Source of the DNA: Terrirubrum flagellatum
GTDB lineage: Bacteria; Pseudomonadota; Alphaproteobacteria; Rhizobiales; Beijerinckiaceae
Assembly: GCF_022059845.1 (NCBI RefSeq)
Contig: NZ_CP091851.1
Location: forward strand, 310,001 to 374,000
DNA length: 64,000 nucleotides
Reading direction: 5' to 3'
The notes beneath the pieces were generated by a model. The model saw nothing but the letters and a program-made list of their open reading frames with translations. It searched no databases and had not been told where the DNA came from. A program made the translations under genes and the position numbers. The first letter of the stretch is position 1. Every line of letters starts with the position of its first letter. Shown here piece after piece: positions 29,969 to 39,065 of this stretch.

Positions 29969-30856
29969 ATGGAGCCGACGCCCCTTCGCTATACGCCCTA
30001 TGACGGGTCGCGGCGGCCTTTCTCCATCGGGCTCGAGCCTCTTGATCGCACGCGCTGGATCGAGCCCGACGCATTGCTGCTCGATGAGCTTGCGCAGAAG
30101 GACCAGCTGATCGCGGAGAAGCGCGACGTCGTTTTCATCGAGCGCTGGGATACGCGCGCGTCGCAGATGGAAGTTCGTGACGCGCTTGTGGAATATCTTC
30201 TGGCGCATCATTCCGGACGCTTCCGCCGCGAAGCCGACGTCATTGTCATTGACGATTCACGTCGCGTTGCGCTTGGTGAGGACGCGCCGCTGATCGCCGC
30301 ATCAAAGATCGTGCAAGACGATCTCTGCATCATGCGCAGGGAGAGCGACGGTTGGCGCCTCGTCGCGGCGTCCCTCTGTTTTCCCTCAAGCTGGTCGCTC
30401 CGCGAGAAATTCGACCTGCCGATGGAGGCGATCCACGCGCACGTGCCGGGATTTCCAGGTCAGATGGGCGCGCGCGTCTCGCGTATTTTCGACAATCTCA
30501 AGATCGATATGCCGGTCTGGCGACTGAACTGGTCGATCTACAGCGATGGCGAGCTTCATCATCCCGAAAGCAAGTCGGGGCCGCGGCAATGGACGGGCGT
30601 CGGCGCCTTCGCCGCAAACGCCTTCGTGCGCGTCGAGCGGCAGACGCTGGCGCGCATGCCCTTGTCCGGCGACATCCTGTTTACGATCCGCGTCTATGCC
30701 GATCCGGTCACGGCGTTCCGTTCTCATCCGCGAGGAAGGGAGCTCGCCTCGTCGCTCAGTGCGCAGCTTCAATCGCTCGATGAACTGCAATTGCGTTACA
30801 AGAATCTGTTGAGCGATCGCGACAGGGCAGTGGCGGCGCTGGCCGCGCTGGTTTGA
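29969..30856 (+). CDS. heme-dependent oxidative N-demethylase family protein (DUF3445)
   Basis: 295 aa matching DUF3445 by its motifs LVAASLCFPSSWSLREKFD, IHAHVPGFPGQMG, RLNWSIYSDGELHHPE and a C-terminal RSHPRGRELA. Characterised members bind heme and remove methyl groups from secondary amines such as dimethylamine, giving formaldehyde; whether this protein acts on the same amine is not known. It lies 15 nt behind an acyl-CoA ligase gene and 45 nt before an ABC1 kinase gene, all on one strand. Confidence 0.82.
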   Translation: MEPTPLRYTPYDGSRRPFSIGLEPLDRTRWIEPDALLLDELAQKDQLIAEKRDVVFIERWDTRASQMEVRDALVEYLLAHHSGRFRREADVIVIDDSRRVALGEDAPLIAASKIVQDDLCIMRRESDGWRLVAASLCFPSSWSLREKFDLPMEAIHAHVPGFPGQMGARVSRIFDNLKIDMPVWRLNWSIYSDGELHHPESKSGPRQWTGVGAFAANAFVRVERQTLARMPLSGDILFTIRVYADPVTAFRSHPRGRELASSLSAQLQSLDELQLRYKNLLSDRDRAVAALAALV

Positions 30857-30901
30857 GCGCGTCCTTGGAAAGCCGCCTGTCGTCGCCTATCTTCCCCGAC
30901 G

Positions 30902-32275
30902 ATGCCCCCTCAGGATCCCGAGCAGAACCGGCTTTCGGCCCGCGCGGCGCGCTATGCGCGCGTTGGCGCCAATGTCGGCGGCGTCGCGGCGCGCATCGTG
31001 GGGGCGCGGCTCTTCGGCGGCGGGGATGCGTCGGATCGTCGCAACGCGGCGGCGCTGACGTCGGCGCTCGGCGGCCTGAAAGGCCCGATCATGAAGGTGG
31101 CGCAGCTCATGGCCACCATTCCCGATCTCCTGCCGCCAGAATACGCCGAGGAATTGCAGAAATTGCAAGCCGAGGCGCCGCCGATGGGCGCGGCTTTCGT
31201 CAAGCGGCGCATGCAATCGGAACTCGGACCTGACTGGCAGTCGCGCTTCGCGCAATTTGATCTGAAGCCGGCCGCCGCAGCTTCGCTCGGCCAGGTGCAT
31301 CGCGCGACGAGCCTCGAAGGCGCGGCGCTCGCCTGCAAGCTGCAATATCCCGACATGCAGTCGGCGGTCGAAGCAGACCTAAGCCAGCTCGAAATCCTGT
31401 TCTCGATTCATCGCCGGATGAATCCCGTGATCGACACGCGCGAGGCAGCGAAGGAGATCGCCGCGCGCGTGCGCGAGGAGCTCGACTATGAGCGTGAGGG
31501 AAAGCATGCGGCGCTCTATGCCGACATGCTGCATGACGAGCCGCTGGTGCGCGTGCCCGGCGTGCATCCCAATCTCTCGACGCGGCGGCTCATCACGCTT
31601 GACTGGCTGAAGGGTGAGAAGCTGCTGAATTTCAGGCAAGCGGATCAGCAGACGCGCAACTTGCTGGCGACGGCGATGTTCAAGGCGTGGTGGCTGCCTT
31701 TCAGCCGCTTCGGCGTCATCCATGGCGATCCGCATCTCGGCAACTACACCGTGTTTCGCGAAGGCGACGCCGATGGCGCGCCTCCCGCCGGCATCAATCT
31801 GCTGGATTATGGCTGCATCCGCATTTTCCCGGTGCAGTTTGTCGGGGGCGTGGTCGATCTCTATCGCGGGCTGCTCGAGGGCGACGATGCGCGCGTGGTG
31901 CACGCCTATGAAGTCTGGGGTTTCAAGAAACTGCAGCGCGACGTGATCGACGTGCTGAATATCTGGGCGCGCTTCATCTATGGGCCGCTGCTTGATGATC
32001 GTGTGCGCAGCATCGCTGATGGCGTGAAGCCGTCTGAATATGGCCGGCGCGAGGCCTTCCGCGTGCATCAGGCGTTGAAGGAGAAGGGTCCCGTCACGAT
32101 CCCGCAGGAATTCGTGTTCATGGATCGCGCCGCGATCGGACTTGGCGGCGTATTTCTGCATCTGGCGGCGGAACTCAATTTCCACCGCATGTTCGAAGCG
32201 GCGATCGAGGATTTCTCGATCGAAGCGATCGCGGAGCGCCAGAATGCGGCGCTCAAAGCGGCCAGCCTAAGCTGA
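30902..32275 (+). CDS. ABC1/UbiB-family atypical kinase
   Basis: 457 aa. Protein-kinase-like features of the ABC1 (COQ8/UbiB) family: an Ala-rich nucleotide loop AAAASLGQVHRA, the invariant lysine in ACKLQYPD, EELDYEREG, HGDPHLGNYTV and the metal-binding DYG in LLDYGCIR. The N-terminal KxGQ signature reads KVAQ (residues 65-68), with Ala for Gly. Relatives support ubiquinone biosynthesis, but the catalytic target is unclear. Unlike UbiB it has no C-terminal membrane helices that I can see. Confidence 0.85.
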   Translation: MPPQDPEQNRLSARAARYARVGANVGGVAARIVGARLFGGGDASDRRNAAALTSALGGLKGPIMKVAQLMATIPDLLPPEYAEELQKLQAEAPPMGAAFVKRRMQSELGPDWQSRFAQFDLKPAAAASLGQVHRATSLEGAALACKLQYPDMQSAVEADLSQLEILFSIHRRMNPVIDTREAAKEIAARVREELDYEREGKHAALYADMLHDEPLVRVPGVHPNLSTRRLITLDWLKGEKLLNFRQADQQTRNLLATAMFKAWWLPFSRFGVIHGDPHLGNYTVFREGDADGAPPAGINLLDYGCIRIFPVQFVGGVVDLYRGLLEGDDARVVHAYEVWGFKKLQRDVIDVLNIWARFIYGPLLDDRVRSIADGVKPSEYGRREAFRVHQALKEKGPVTIPQEFVFMDRAAIGLGGVFLHLAAELNFHRMFEAAIEDFSIEAIAERQNAALKAASLS

Positions 32276-32323
32276 TCGGGCCGTTTCCGTGGTCGTTCGC
32301 TATCGCCATTCCGGAGTCGTTTT

Positions 32324-32983
32324 TTGAAAGTCCTTATCTTCGGCGCCACGGGCATGATCGGTCAGGCCGCGCTGCGCGAATGCCAGCATGATCCGGATGT
32401 CGAAGAGGTTTTGACGGTTGGCCGCAATGCGACCGGCCAGAAGGACGCGAAGCTGAGCGAGATCGTCCACGCCGACCTGTTCGATCTTTCGTTCGTCGCG
32501 GCGAAGCTTTCGGGATATGACGCCTGCTTCTTCTGCCTCGGCGTTTCTTCATTCGGCATGGACGAAGTGCGCTATCGGCGTCTCACTTACGATCTGACGA
32601 TCAGCGTCGCGGAACTGTTGGCGACGCTCAATCCGGCGATGACTTTCCTGTATGTGTCCGGACGGGGAACGGACAGCACGCAGCGAGGCCGCGTGATGTG
32701 GGCGCGGATCAAAGGCGAGACCGAAAATGCGTTGATGCGCTTGCCTTTCAAGGCGGCTTACATGTTTCGCCCCGGAGCCGTGCAACCGAAGCATGGGGTT
32801 GTGTCGAAAACGTTGATCTATCGTGCGGCTTACGCGGCGATTGGTTTTCTGCTGCCGGCCTTGCGGACAATCGCGCCCAATCTTGTCACGGCGTCGGACG
32901 AGATGGGGCGCGCGATGCTGAAGATCGCTAGAAACGGCCATGCGAAGCCGATCCTGGAGAGCGAGGATATCAATCGCGTCTGA
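32324..32983 (+). CDS. NAD(P)-binding Rossmann protein (atypical SDR)
   Basis: 219 aa. N-terminal dinucleotide motif FGATGMIGQAALREC; then CFFCLGVSSFGMDEVRYRRL and a possible active-site LYVSGRGTDS. It resembles the HTATIP2/YwnB group of atypical SDRs without a full YxxxK motif. The start is TTG at 32324, supported by GGAG 8 nt upstream and by the lack of an earlier start; the Rossmann strand begins directly (MKVLIFGATG). Substrate unknown. Confidence 0.8.
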   Translation: MKVLIFGATGMIGQAALRECQHDPDVEEVLTVGRNATGQKDAKLSEIVHADLFDLSFVAAKLSGYDACFFCLGVSSFGMDEVRYRRLTYDLTISVAELLATLNPAMTFLYVSGRGTDSTQRGRVMWARIKGETENALMRLPFKAAYMFRPGAVQPKHGVVSKTLIYRAAYAAIGFLLPALRTIAPNLVTASDEMGRAMLKIARNGHAKPILESEDINRV

Positions 32984-33052
32984 GGGCGCGCCGAGAAAGC
33001 GCCGGCGATCCGGCGCCTTCTCGGCGCGAACACTACCCTGCGGCAAGATCGG

Positions 33053-33613
33053 CTATTTCCCGCCGTTCGCCTCCACCCACTTTGCGTAGCCTTCCATGAA
33101 GCTTGTGAGAAATTTGCGCGTGTCGTCCTTCGCGATTCCACCCGTGTCGTCGAAGAGCTGCGCCGCGCCGCCGATATAGGCTTCCGGCTGCGTCATCGCC
33201 GGCATGTTGAGGAAGACGAGCGACTGCCTGAGATGATGATTGGCGCCGAATCCGCCGATCGCGCCGGGAGAGACGCTGACCACCGCGCAGGGTTTGCCGC
33301 TCCAGGCGCTCGATCCGTAGGGACGCGAGCCGATATCGATCGCGTTCTTCAGCACGCCGGGAACAGAGCGGTTATATTCCGGCGTCACGAACAAAACGGC
33401 GTTGGACGCTCTGATGCGGTCGCGGAACGCGACCCACGCCGCGGGCGGCGACGCGTCGAGATCCTGATTGTAGAGCGAGAGATCGCCGATCTCGACAATG
33501 GAGAGCTTCAGCGGCTCCGGCGCGAGCGCCGCCAGCGCGTGCGCCATCTTGCGATTGAAGGATTCCTTGCGAAGGCTGCCGACGATGACGGCGACGTTGC
33601 ATGGTCCGCTCAT
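33053..33613 (-). CDS. NADPH-dependent FMN reductase (ChrR/YieF-like)
   Basis: 186 aa flavodoxin-like fold. FMN phosphate-binding GSLRKESFNRKMA at the N-terminus, LFVTPEYNRSVPGVLKNAID and the VSVSPGAIGGFGANHHLRQ segment are characteristic of the family of soluble quinone, chromate and azo reductases. GGGAG lies 6 nt before the ATG at 33613. Convergent with the Rossmann-protein gene. Confidence 0.92.
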   Translation of the reverse strand: MSGPCNVAVIVGSLRKESFNRKMAHALAALAPEPLKLSIVEIGDLSLYNQDLDASPPAAWVAFRDRIRASNAVLFVTPEYNRSVPGVLKNAIDIGSRPYGSSAWSGKPCAVVSVSPGAIGGFGANHHLRQSLVFLNMPAMTQPEAYIGGAAQLFDDTGGIAKDDTRKFLTSFMEGYAKWVEANGGK

Positions 33614-33784
33614 GCGATGCTCCCGAAGTTTCGACCCGACGTAACGGCGCCTCTTTTAAACCCAGGCCGACGCCGGCGGAAGAAGGGGGGCGCCGAAGCG
33701 CCTTATGGGGGCAGAAAAAACATCGCATTGTCAGGCAATAGGCGATCCGCTAGACGGGCCGGACGGTCAATCACGGGGCTCGAA

Positions 33785-33940
33785 ATGGCGGATCACGGGC
33801 AGGCGCAGACGGCGGACGGGCATCCGGACATGGACTACGCCGAGCATGAGAGCACCTACAACGGCTTCCTCGTTTTCGTGAAATGGGGAATTATCGTGAA
33901 TTGCGCCATTCTTATCGGGATGGCCGTTTTCCTCCTCTGA
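33785..33940 (+). CDS. aa3-type cytochrome c oxidase subunit IV
   Basis: 51 aa. The sequence MDYAEHESTYNGFLVFVKWG followed by one transmembrane helix to the C-terminus is the small bacterial subunit IV of aa3 oxidases. The ATG at 33785 is fixed by the family start pattern. The main oxidase genes are not in this window; it lies 82 nt before pntAA on the same strand. Confidence 0.82.
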   Translation: MADHGQAQTADGHPDMDYAEHESTYNGFLVFVKWGIIVNCAILIGMAVFLL

Positions 33941-34022
33941 GCTTATTTGACGCGCGCTGCTTGACGGATGCGCGCGTGGACGCTCGAATTCAAAAAACAT
34001 CGTCGGCTGCGAGGGGAGAGTC

Positions 34023-35165
34023 ATGCGCGTCGCCGTCCCGCTAGAAACGGATGCGAATGAGGGCCGCGTCGCGGCCACTCCGGAAACCGTGAAGCGCTTT
34101 GCGGGACTCGGCGCCAGCGTCGTGGTCCAGGCGGGCGCTGGCCTCAAGTCTGGAATCATCGACACCGACTATCAGTCAGTAGGCGCAACCATCGCATCGA
34201 GCGCCGAAGAGACGTTCAGGGATGCGGACGTCGTTCTCAAGGTGCGCCGGCCAACTGCCGAAGAGATGGGCTTTATGAAGCCCGGCGCGTTCGTCGTCGC
34301 GACGATGGACCCCTATGGGCAGAACGATGCGTTGGCCGCCATGGCGAAAGCCGGCGTCGCGGGTTTCGCCATGGAGTTCATGCCACGCATCACACGCGCG
34401 CAGGTGATGGATGTGCTCTCAAGCCAGGCCAACCTCGCGGGCTATCGCGCCGTGATCGACGGCGCCGCTGAATATGGCCGGGCGCTGCCGATGATGATGA
34501 CGGCGGCGGGCACGGTTCCCGCGGCGAAGATTTTCATCATGGGCGTCGGCGTCGCGGGTCTGCAGGCGATCGCCACCGCGAAGCGTCTCGGCGCGGTGGT
34601 GACGGCGACCGACGTCAGGCCGGCGACGAAGGAGCAGGTCGAGTCGCTCGGCGGCAAGTTCCTCGCTGTCGAGGATGAAGAATTCAAGCAGGCGCAGACC
34701 ACCGGCGGCTACGCCAAGGAGATGTCGAAGGAGTATCAGGCCAAGCAGGCCGAGCTCGTCGCGTCGCACATCGCCAAGCAGGACATCGTGATCACCACGG
34801 CGCTCATCCCCGGCCGTCCGGCGCCGAAACTCGTTTCCGCCGCGATGGTGGAATCGATGCGGCCGGGCTCGGTGATCGTTGATCTCGCGGTCGAGCGCGG
34901 CGGCAATTGCGATCTCGCCATCCCCGGACAGATCGCGACGACACGCAATGGCGTGAAGATCGTCGGCCACCTCAACGTCGCCGGTCGGCTCGCGGCGACG
35001 GCGTCGCAGCTCTACGCCAAGAACCTCTTCGCGTTCGTCGAGACGATGATCGACAAGGAGACCAAGTCGCTGAAACCCAACTGGGATGACGAACTCGTCA
35101 AGGCGACGCTGCTGACCAGGGACGGCGCTGTCGTCCATCCGAACTTCCAGCCAAAAGCGGCTTGA
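34023..35165 (+). CDS. pntAA: NAD(P) transhydrogenase subunit alpha, part 1
   Basis: 380 aa NAD(H)-binding domain I of the proton-translocating transhydrogenase. Seen: VPLETDANEGRVAATPETV, ANLAGYRAV, the dinucleotide fold IMGVGVAGLQAIATAKRLG and the mobile loop region TTGGYAKEMS. The enzyme uses proton motive force to make NADPH from NADH. GGGGAGAG precedes the ATG. It is the first of three genes; alpha is split into soluble and membrane parts as in Rhodospirillum. Confidence 0.95.
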   Translation: MRVAVPLETDANEGRVAATPETVKRFAGLGASVVVQAGAGLKSGIIDTDYQSVGATIASSAEETFRDADVVLKVRRPTAEEMGFMKPGAFVVATMDPYGQNDALAAMAKAGVAGFAMEFMPRITRAQVMDVLSSQANLAGYRAVIDGAAEYGRALPMMMTAAGTVPAAKIFIMGVGVAGLQAIATAKRLGAVVTATDVRPATKEQVESLGGKFLAVEDEEFKQAQTTGGYAKEMSKEYQAKQAELVASHIAKQDIVITTALIPGRPAPKLVSAAMVESMRPGSVIVDLAVERGGNCDLAIPGQIATTRNGVKIVGHLNVAGRLAATASQLYAKNLFAFVETMIDKETKSLKPNWDDELVKATLLTRDGAVVHPNFQPKAA

Positions 35166-35206
35166 GCGTTTAGCTCGCGACAACAACAAAATCAGGGGCT
35201 CTCATC

Positions 35207-35653
35207 ATGGCGACTCCCGAACAGGCGATGCAGCAGGTCCGCGACGCGCAGGAGGCGTTGCGCGTCGGCATCGCAAAAGGCCAGGCCGCGCTCGACGCGC
35301 TGCAAAGCGTGGACGCCGGTCTCGTCGCACACGCCGCGACGGGCGGCGTCGTCGATCCCTTCGTCTTCCGCTTCGCGATCTTCGTGCTGGCGATCTTCGT
35401 CGGCTATTACGTCGTCTGGTCGGTGACGCCTGCGCTCCATACGCCGCTGATGTCGGTGACCAACGCAATCTCCTCGGTGATCGTCGTCGGCGCGTTGCTC
35501 GCTGTCGGCGTGTCGGCCGCGCCAGCTCTTGGCGATGGCCCGCTCTGGGCGCGTGTGCTCGGCTTCTTCGCGCTTATCTTCGCGTCCGTGAACATCTTCG
35601 GCGGCTTCCTCGTCACCGAACGCATGCTCGCGATGTACAAGAAGAAGGGGTGA
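35207..35653 (+). CDS. pntAB: NAD(P) transhydrogenase subunit alpha, part 2 (membrane)
   Basis: 148 aa, an N-terminal helical stretch then three to four transmembrane helices ([53 protein letters not shown]). The signature [13 protein letters not shown] is well kept. The ORF begins 41 nt after pntAA and ends 7 nt before pntB. Forms the membrane proton channel together with PntB. Length is somewhat above the usual 100-140 because of the polar N-terminus. Confidence 0.93.
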   Translation: MATPEQAMQQVRDAQEALRVGIAKGQAALDALQSVDAGLVAHAATGGVVDPFVFRFAIFVLAIFVGYYVVWSVTPALHTPLMSVTNAISSVIVVGALLAVGVSAAPALGDGPLWARVLGFFALIFASVNIFGGFLVTERMLAMYKKKG

Positions 35654-35660
35654 GGCCGTC

Positions 35661-37067
35661 ATGCTGAACGCGAACCTCGCCAATTTCCTCTACCTCGTCG
35701 CCGGCGTCCTGTTCATCCTGGCGCTGCGCGGCCTGTCGCATCCGACGACGTCGCGCGAGGGCAATCGCTACGGCATGATCGGCATGGGCCTTGCGGCCCT
35801 GACCACGATCCTGCTCGCGCCGCCTGCCGACTGGGTGTCGTGGCTGCTCGTGATCGTCGGCGTCGGCATCGGCGGCGGCATTGGCGCTGTGCTGGCGCAG
35901 CGCGTGCAGATGACCGCGATGCCGCAGCTCGTTGCGTTCTTCCATTCGCTCGTCGGTCTCGCCGCCGTGCTGGTCGCCGCCGGAGCGCTCTATGCGCCGC
36001 AGGCCTTCGGCATCGGCGATGTCGGCTCGGTCCACAAATCGAGCCTTGTCGAAATGGTGCTCGGCGTCGCCATCGGCGCCATCACCTTCACGGGCTCGGT
36101 GATCGCGTTCCTGAAGCTCGACGGCCGCATGTCGGGCAAGCCGATTCTTTTGCCGAACCGCCATCACATCAATATCGGCCTTGGCGTTCTGCTCGTGCTG
36201 CTGCTGATCATCTTCGTGCAGACAGAAAGTCATGCGCTGTTCTGGGCGATCGCGCTGGTCTCGTTCGCTCTCGGCGTTCTGCTCATCATTCCGATCGGCG
36301 GCGCCGACATGCCGGTCGTCGTCTCGATGCTCAACTCCTATTCCGGCTGGGCGGCGGCGGGCATCGGCTTCACGCTCGGCAATCTCGCGCTCATCATCAC
36401 CGGCGCGCTGGTCGGCTCTTCGGGCGCGATCCTGTCCTACATCATGTGCAAGGGCATGAACCGCAGCTTCATCTCCGTGATCCTTGGCGGCTTCGGCGGC
36501 GAAACCGCGGGCGCGGCCAGCGGCGCGACCGAGCAGCGGCCGGTGAAGCAAGGTTCGCCGGAAGACGCCGGCTACATCATGCAGAACGCGCAGAAAGTGA
36601 TCATTGTGCCGGGCTACGGCATGGCGGTGGCGCAGGCGCAGCATGCGCTGCGCGAAATGGCCGATCTCCTCAAGAAGGAAGGCGTCGAGATCAAATACGC
36701 GATCCATCCGGTCGCGGGCCGCATGCCTGGTCATATGAACGTGCTGCTCGCCGAAGCGAACGTGCCTTATGACGAGGTCTTCGAACTCGAGGACATCAAC
36801 TCGGAGTTTGGGCAGGCGGACGTCGCCTATGTCATTGGCGCGAACGACGTGACCAATCCGGCGGCGAAGACCGACCCGGCGTCGCCGATCTTCGGCATGC
36901 CGATCCTCGACGTCGAGAAGGCGAAGACCGTGCTGTTCATCAAGCGCGGCATGGGTTCGGGCTATGCCGGCGTCGAGAACGAGCTGTTCTTCCGCGATAA
37001 TACGATGATGCTGTTCGGCGACGCGAAGAAGGTCACCGAATCCATCGTGAAAAGCTTCGGTCACTAG
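35661..37067 (+). CDS. pntB: NAD(P) transhydrogenase subunit beta
   Basis: 468 aa. About nine transmembrane helices in residues 1-270 (including GADMPVVVSMLNSYSGWAAA), then a soluble NADP(H)-binding domain III with IVPGYGMAVAQAQHALREM, KYAIHPVAGRMPGHMNVLLA, VIGANDVTNPAAK and KRGMGSGYAGVENELF. Completes the pntAA-pntAB-pntB operon. A GNAT gene starts 12 nt downstream and is probably in the same transcript. Confidence 0.96.
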   Translation: MLNANLANFLYLVAGVLFILALRGLSHPTTSREGNRYGMIGMGLAALTTILLAPPADWVSWLLVIVGVGIGGGIGAVLAQRVQMTAMPQLVAFFHSLVGLAAVLVAAGALYAPQAFGIGDVGSVHKSSLVEMVLGVAIGAITFTGSVIAFLKLDGRMSGKPILLPNRHHINIGLGVLLVLLLIIFVQTESHALFWAIALVSFALGVLLIIPIGGADMPVVVSMLNSYSGWAAAGIGFTLGNLALIITGALVGSSGAILSYIMCKGMNRSFISVILGGFGGETAGAASGATEQRPVKQGSPEDAGYIMQNAQKVIIVPGYGMAVAQAQHALREMADLLKKEGVEIKYAIHPVAGRMPGHMNVLLAEANVPYDEVFELEDINSEFGQADVAYVIGANDVTNPAAKTDPASPIFGMPILDVEKAKTVLFIKRGMGSGYAGVENELFFRDNTMMLFGDAKKVTESIVKSFGH

Positions 37068-37079
37068 CGGGCTGCGGCT

Positions 37080-37604
37080 GTGAGCGCGCGACAACGTCCC
37101 TCGCACGCAGCCCCTGCGATCAAGGTCCGTCTCGCGCAGCCGGAAGATCGCGAAGCGATCATCGACCTGATCTGGCAGCTCAACCGCTATGAGTCGCCCA
37201 TCTCGGGCGATCGCCCAACCGATCGCGACACGGCGCGGCGCTGCCTGCGCGACAATGAAGACGCGGCGCGCAACACGCTCGGCCTTTCCATCGTCGCGGT
37301 TGACGACAATGCGCCTGAGAAAGGCATTGTCGGCTATCTCTGCCTCGCGATCGAATCTATCGGCAGCTTCGTGCGCGAGGATGTGCGCCGCGTCGCCTAT
37401 GTGCGCGAACTGATTGTTGACGAAAGCTGCCGGCGCGCCGGCGTCGGCAAGCGCCTGATGGAGGAGGCGGAGCGCTTCGCGCGCTCGCGCCACCTGAAGC
37501 GCCTCATGCTCGGCGTGCTCGCAGGCAATGCGAAAGGCCGCGCCTTCTACGAAGATTTCGGCATGGGCGCCTACGCGATCGAGATGGTGAAGCCGCTCGA
37601 TTGA
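37080..37604 (+). CDS. GNAT family N-acetyltransferase
   Basis: 174 aa with one GNAT domain: IKVRLAQPEDREAIIDLI, acetyl-CoA loop VRELIVDESCRRAGVGKRLM and a C-terminal RAFYEDFGMG. The GTG start at 37080 lies 12 nt after the pntB stop. Substrate unknown. Confidence 0.85.
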   Translation: MSARQRPSHAAPAIKVRLAQPEDREAIIDLIWQLNRYESPISGDRPTDRDTARRCLRDNEDAARNTLGLSIVAVDDNAPEKGIVGYLCLAIESIGSFVREDVRRVAYVRELIVDESCRRAGVGKRLMEEAERFARSRHLKRLMLGVLAGNAKGRAFYEDFGMGAYAIEMVKPLD

Positions 37605-37632
37605 TCGGTTGCGTTCGCCTGAGCGGCCTCGC

Positions 37633-38265
37633 TTAACGCTGTTCGATGCTCTTGAGGTAAGCGCAGAACATGTCGGCCATGGCGTCGGCGTAGGTTTCGA
37701 TTTCCGCAGGCGTTCGCGGCGTTTCGGAAAACTGCTTCCCCGCGGAATCAAGCGTCGCCGTGAGCAGATCGCCGGCCAGCGTGCGCGTCGTTTCCTGCGC
37801 CTTGGGCAATACCTCGCGCATGAAGTCCTCGATGATGCGCGTTCCCGACACGCGCGCTTCCTGCGCTTCGGGCGCGTCGCGATAGAGAGGCGCGGCGTCG
37901 TTGAGCGCGCCGCGCACGGCAGCCTCGTCGCATTCGGAGCGGATGAAGGCGTGGACGAGCGCGCGCAGCCGTTCGATCGGCGGCTTGCCGACATCCTCAA
38001 GGATGCCGCGCAGCATCTCGGTCGTCTCGCGCCATTCGTCGCTCTGAAGCCGGAAGAGGATCGCCGCCTTGTTCGGGAAATACTGGTAGAGCGAACCGAC
38101 GCTCACGCCGGCCTTTTCCGCCACCCGCGCCGAGGTGAAACGCTGCGCGCCCTCCTTCACCAGAACCTGAACCGCGGCCTCCAGAATCGCCGCAACGAGC
38201 TCGTTCGAGCGGGCCTGCCTGGGCTGTTTTCGTGAGGAAATAGAAGAGCTTCGGCGATCGGTCAT
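37633..38265 (-). CDS. TetR-family transcriptional regulator
   Basis: 210 aa. HTH in residues 20-65 (FTSARVAEKAGVSVGSLYQYFPNKAAIL). The C-terminal ligand domain has no recognised specificity. Divergent from the O-methyltransferase gene at 38359; the 93-bp shared region holds only an imperfect repeat (TTAGTC...GACTCAA, 38314-38334), so an operator is not certain. Confidence 0.9.
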   Translation of the reverse strand: MTDRRSSSISSRKQPRQARSNELVAAILEAAVQVLVKEGAQRFTSARVAEKAGVSVGSLYQYFPNKAAILFRLQSDEWRETTEMLRGILEDVGKPPIERLRALVHAFIRSECDEAAVRGALNDAAPLYRDAPEAQEARVSGTRIIEDFMREVLPKAQETTRTLAGDLLTATLDSAGKQFSETPRTPAEIETYADAMADMFCAYLKSIEQR

Positions 38266-38358
38266 GGGCCTGCGCGGTAATGCGAATAGGAAATGCGATG
38301 AATTAGTCGTATTTCTGACTCAACACAACGACACGCTGATCCCGCACCGGAGATTTCC

Positions 38359-39024
38359 ATGACTACCCTGACCTCGGCCCCGCTCGCGCCGCTGCTCGAC
38401 CGCCTGTTCAGAGAAGCCGATGCGGCGTCGTCCTGGACGAGCTCCGCAGCGGCCAGTCTCTCGCGCGAAGAGCGCGCGCGCCTGATGCAGAGCAAGACCG
38501 GCTATCTCGACCTCTATGCGCGCCTGAAGGATGTCCCGCTTCCGGTTTCGCGCGAGACGGGCGCGCTGCTCTACATGCTGGCGCGCAGCATCGGCGCGCG
38601 AACGATCGTCGAATTCGGAACCTCGTTCGCGATCTCGACCCTGCATCTCGCGGCGGCGCTGAGGGACAATGGCGGCGGTCGATTGATCACGACCGAGTTC
38701 GAGCCGTCCAAAATCGTGCGCGCCCGGGACAATCTGACAGCCGGCGGCGTCATCGATCTCGTGGAAATCCGCGAGGGGGATGCGTTGAAAACGCTGAGCG
38801 TCGATCTGCCCGATGCGATCGATCTTGTTCTGCTCGACGGCGCGAAAGCGCTTTATCCGGAGGTCCTGAGTTTGGTCGAGAGTCGGCTGAGGCCGGGCGC
38901 GCTCATCGTCGCCGACAACGCCGACGACAGTCCTGACTATCTCGCGCGCGTGCGTTCGCCCGCGAACGGCTACCTCTCGACGCCGTTCGCAGAGGATGTC
39001 GAACTGTCGATGCGGATGGGGTGA
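38359..39024 (+). CDS. class I SAM-dependent O-methyltransferase
   Basis: 221 aa of the O-methyltransferase family 3 type (catechol/caffeoyl-CoA like). SAM site IVEFGTSFAISTLHLA, acidic residue in LITTEFEPSKI, the metal-binding DLVLLDGAKALY and IVADNADDSPDYL. Substrate unknown. CGGAG lies 8 nt before the ATG. Likely controlled by the divergent TetR gene. Confidence 0.88.
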   Translation: MTTLTSAPLAPLLDRLFREADAASSWTSSAAASLSREERARLMQSKTGYLDLYARLKDVPLPVSRETGALLYMLARSIGARTIVEFGTSFAISTLHLAAALRDNGGGRLITTEFEPSKIVRARDNLTAGGVIDLVEIREGDALKTLSVDLPDAIDLVLLDGAKALYPEVLSLVESRLRPGALIVADNADDSPDYLARVRSPANGYLSTPFAEDVELSMRMG

Positions 39025-39065
39025 GCTCGGCAGGCGCGCAAAACAGCCGCCGTCCTGGTCTCACA

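Noticed and set aside
35613-38000. 795-aa minus-strand open frame opposite pntB and the GNAT gene
   Set aside because: Antisense to pntB, His/Arg/Asp-rich with no family; explained by high-GC third positions.
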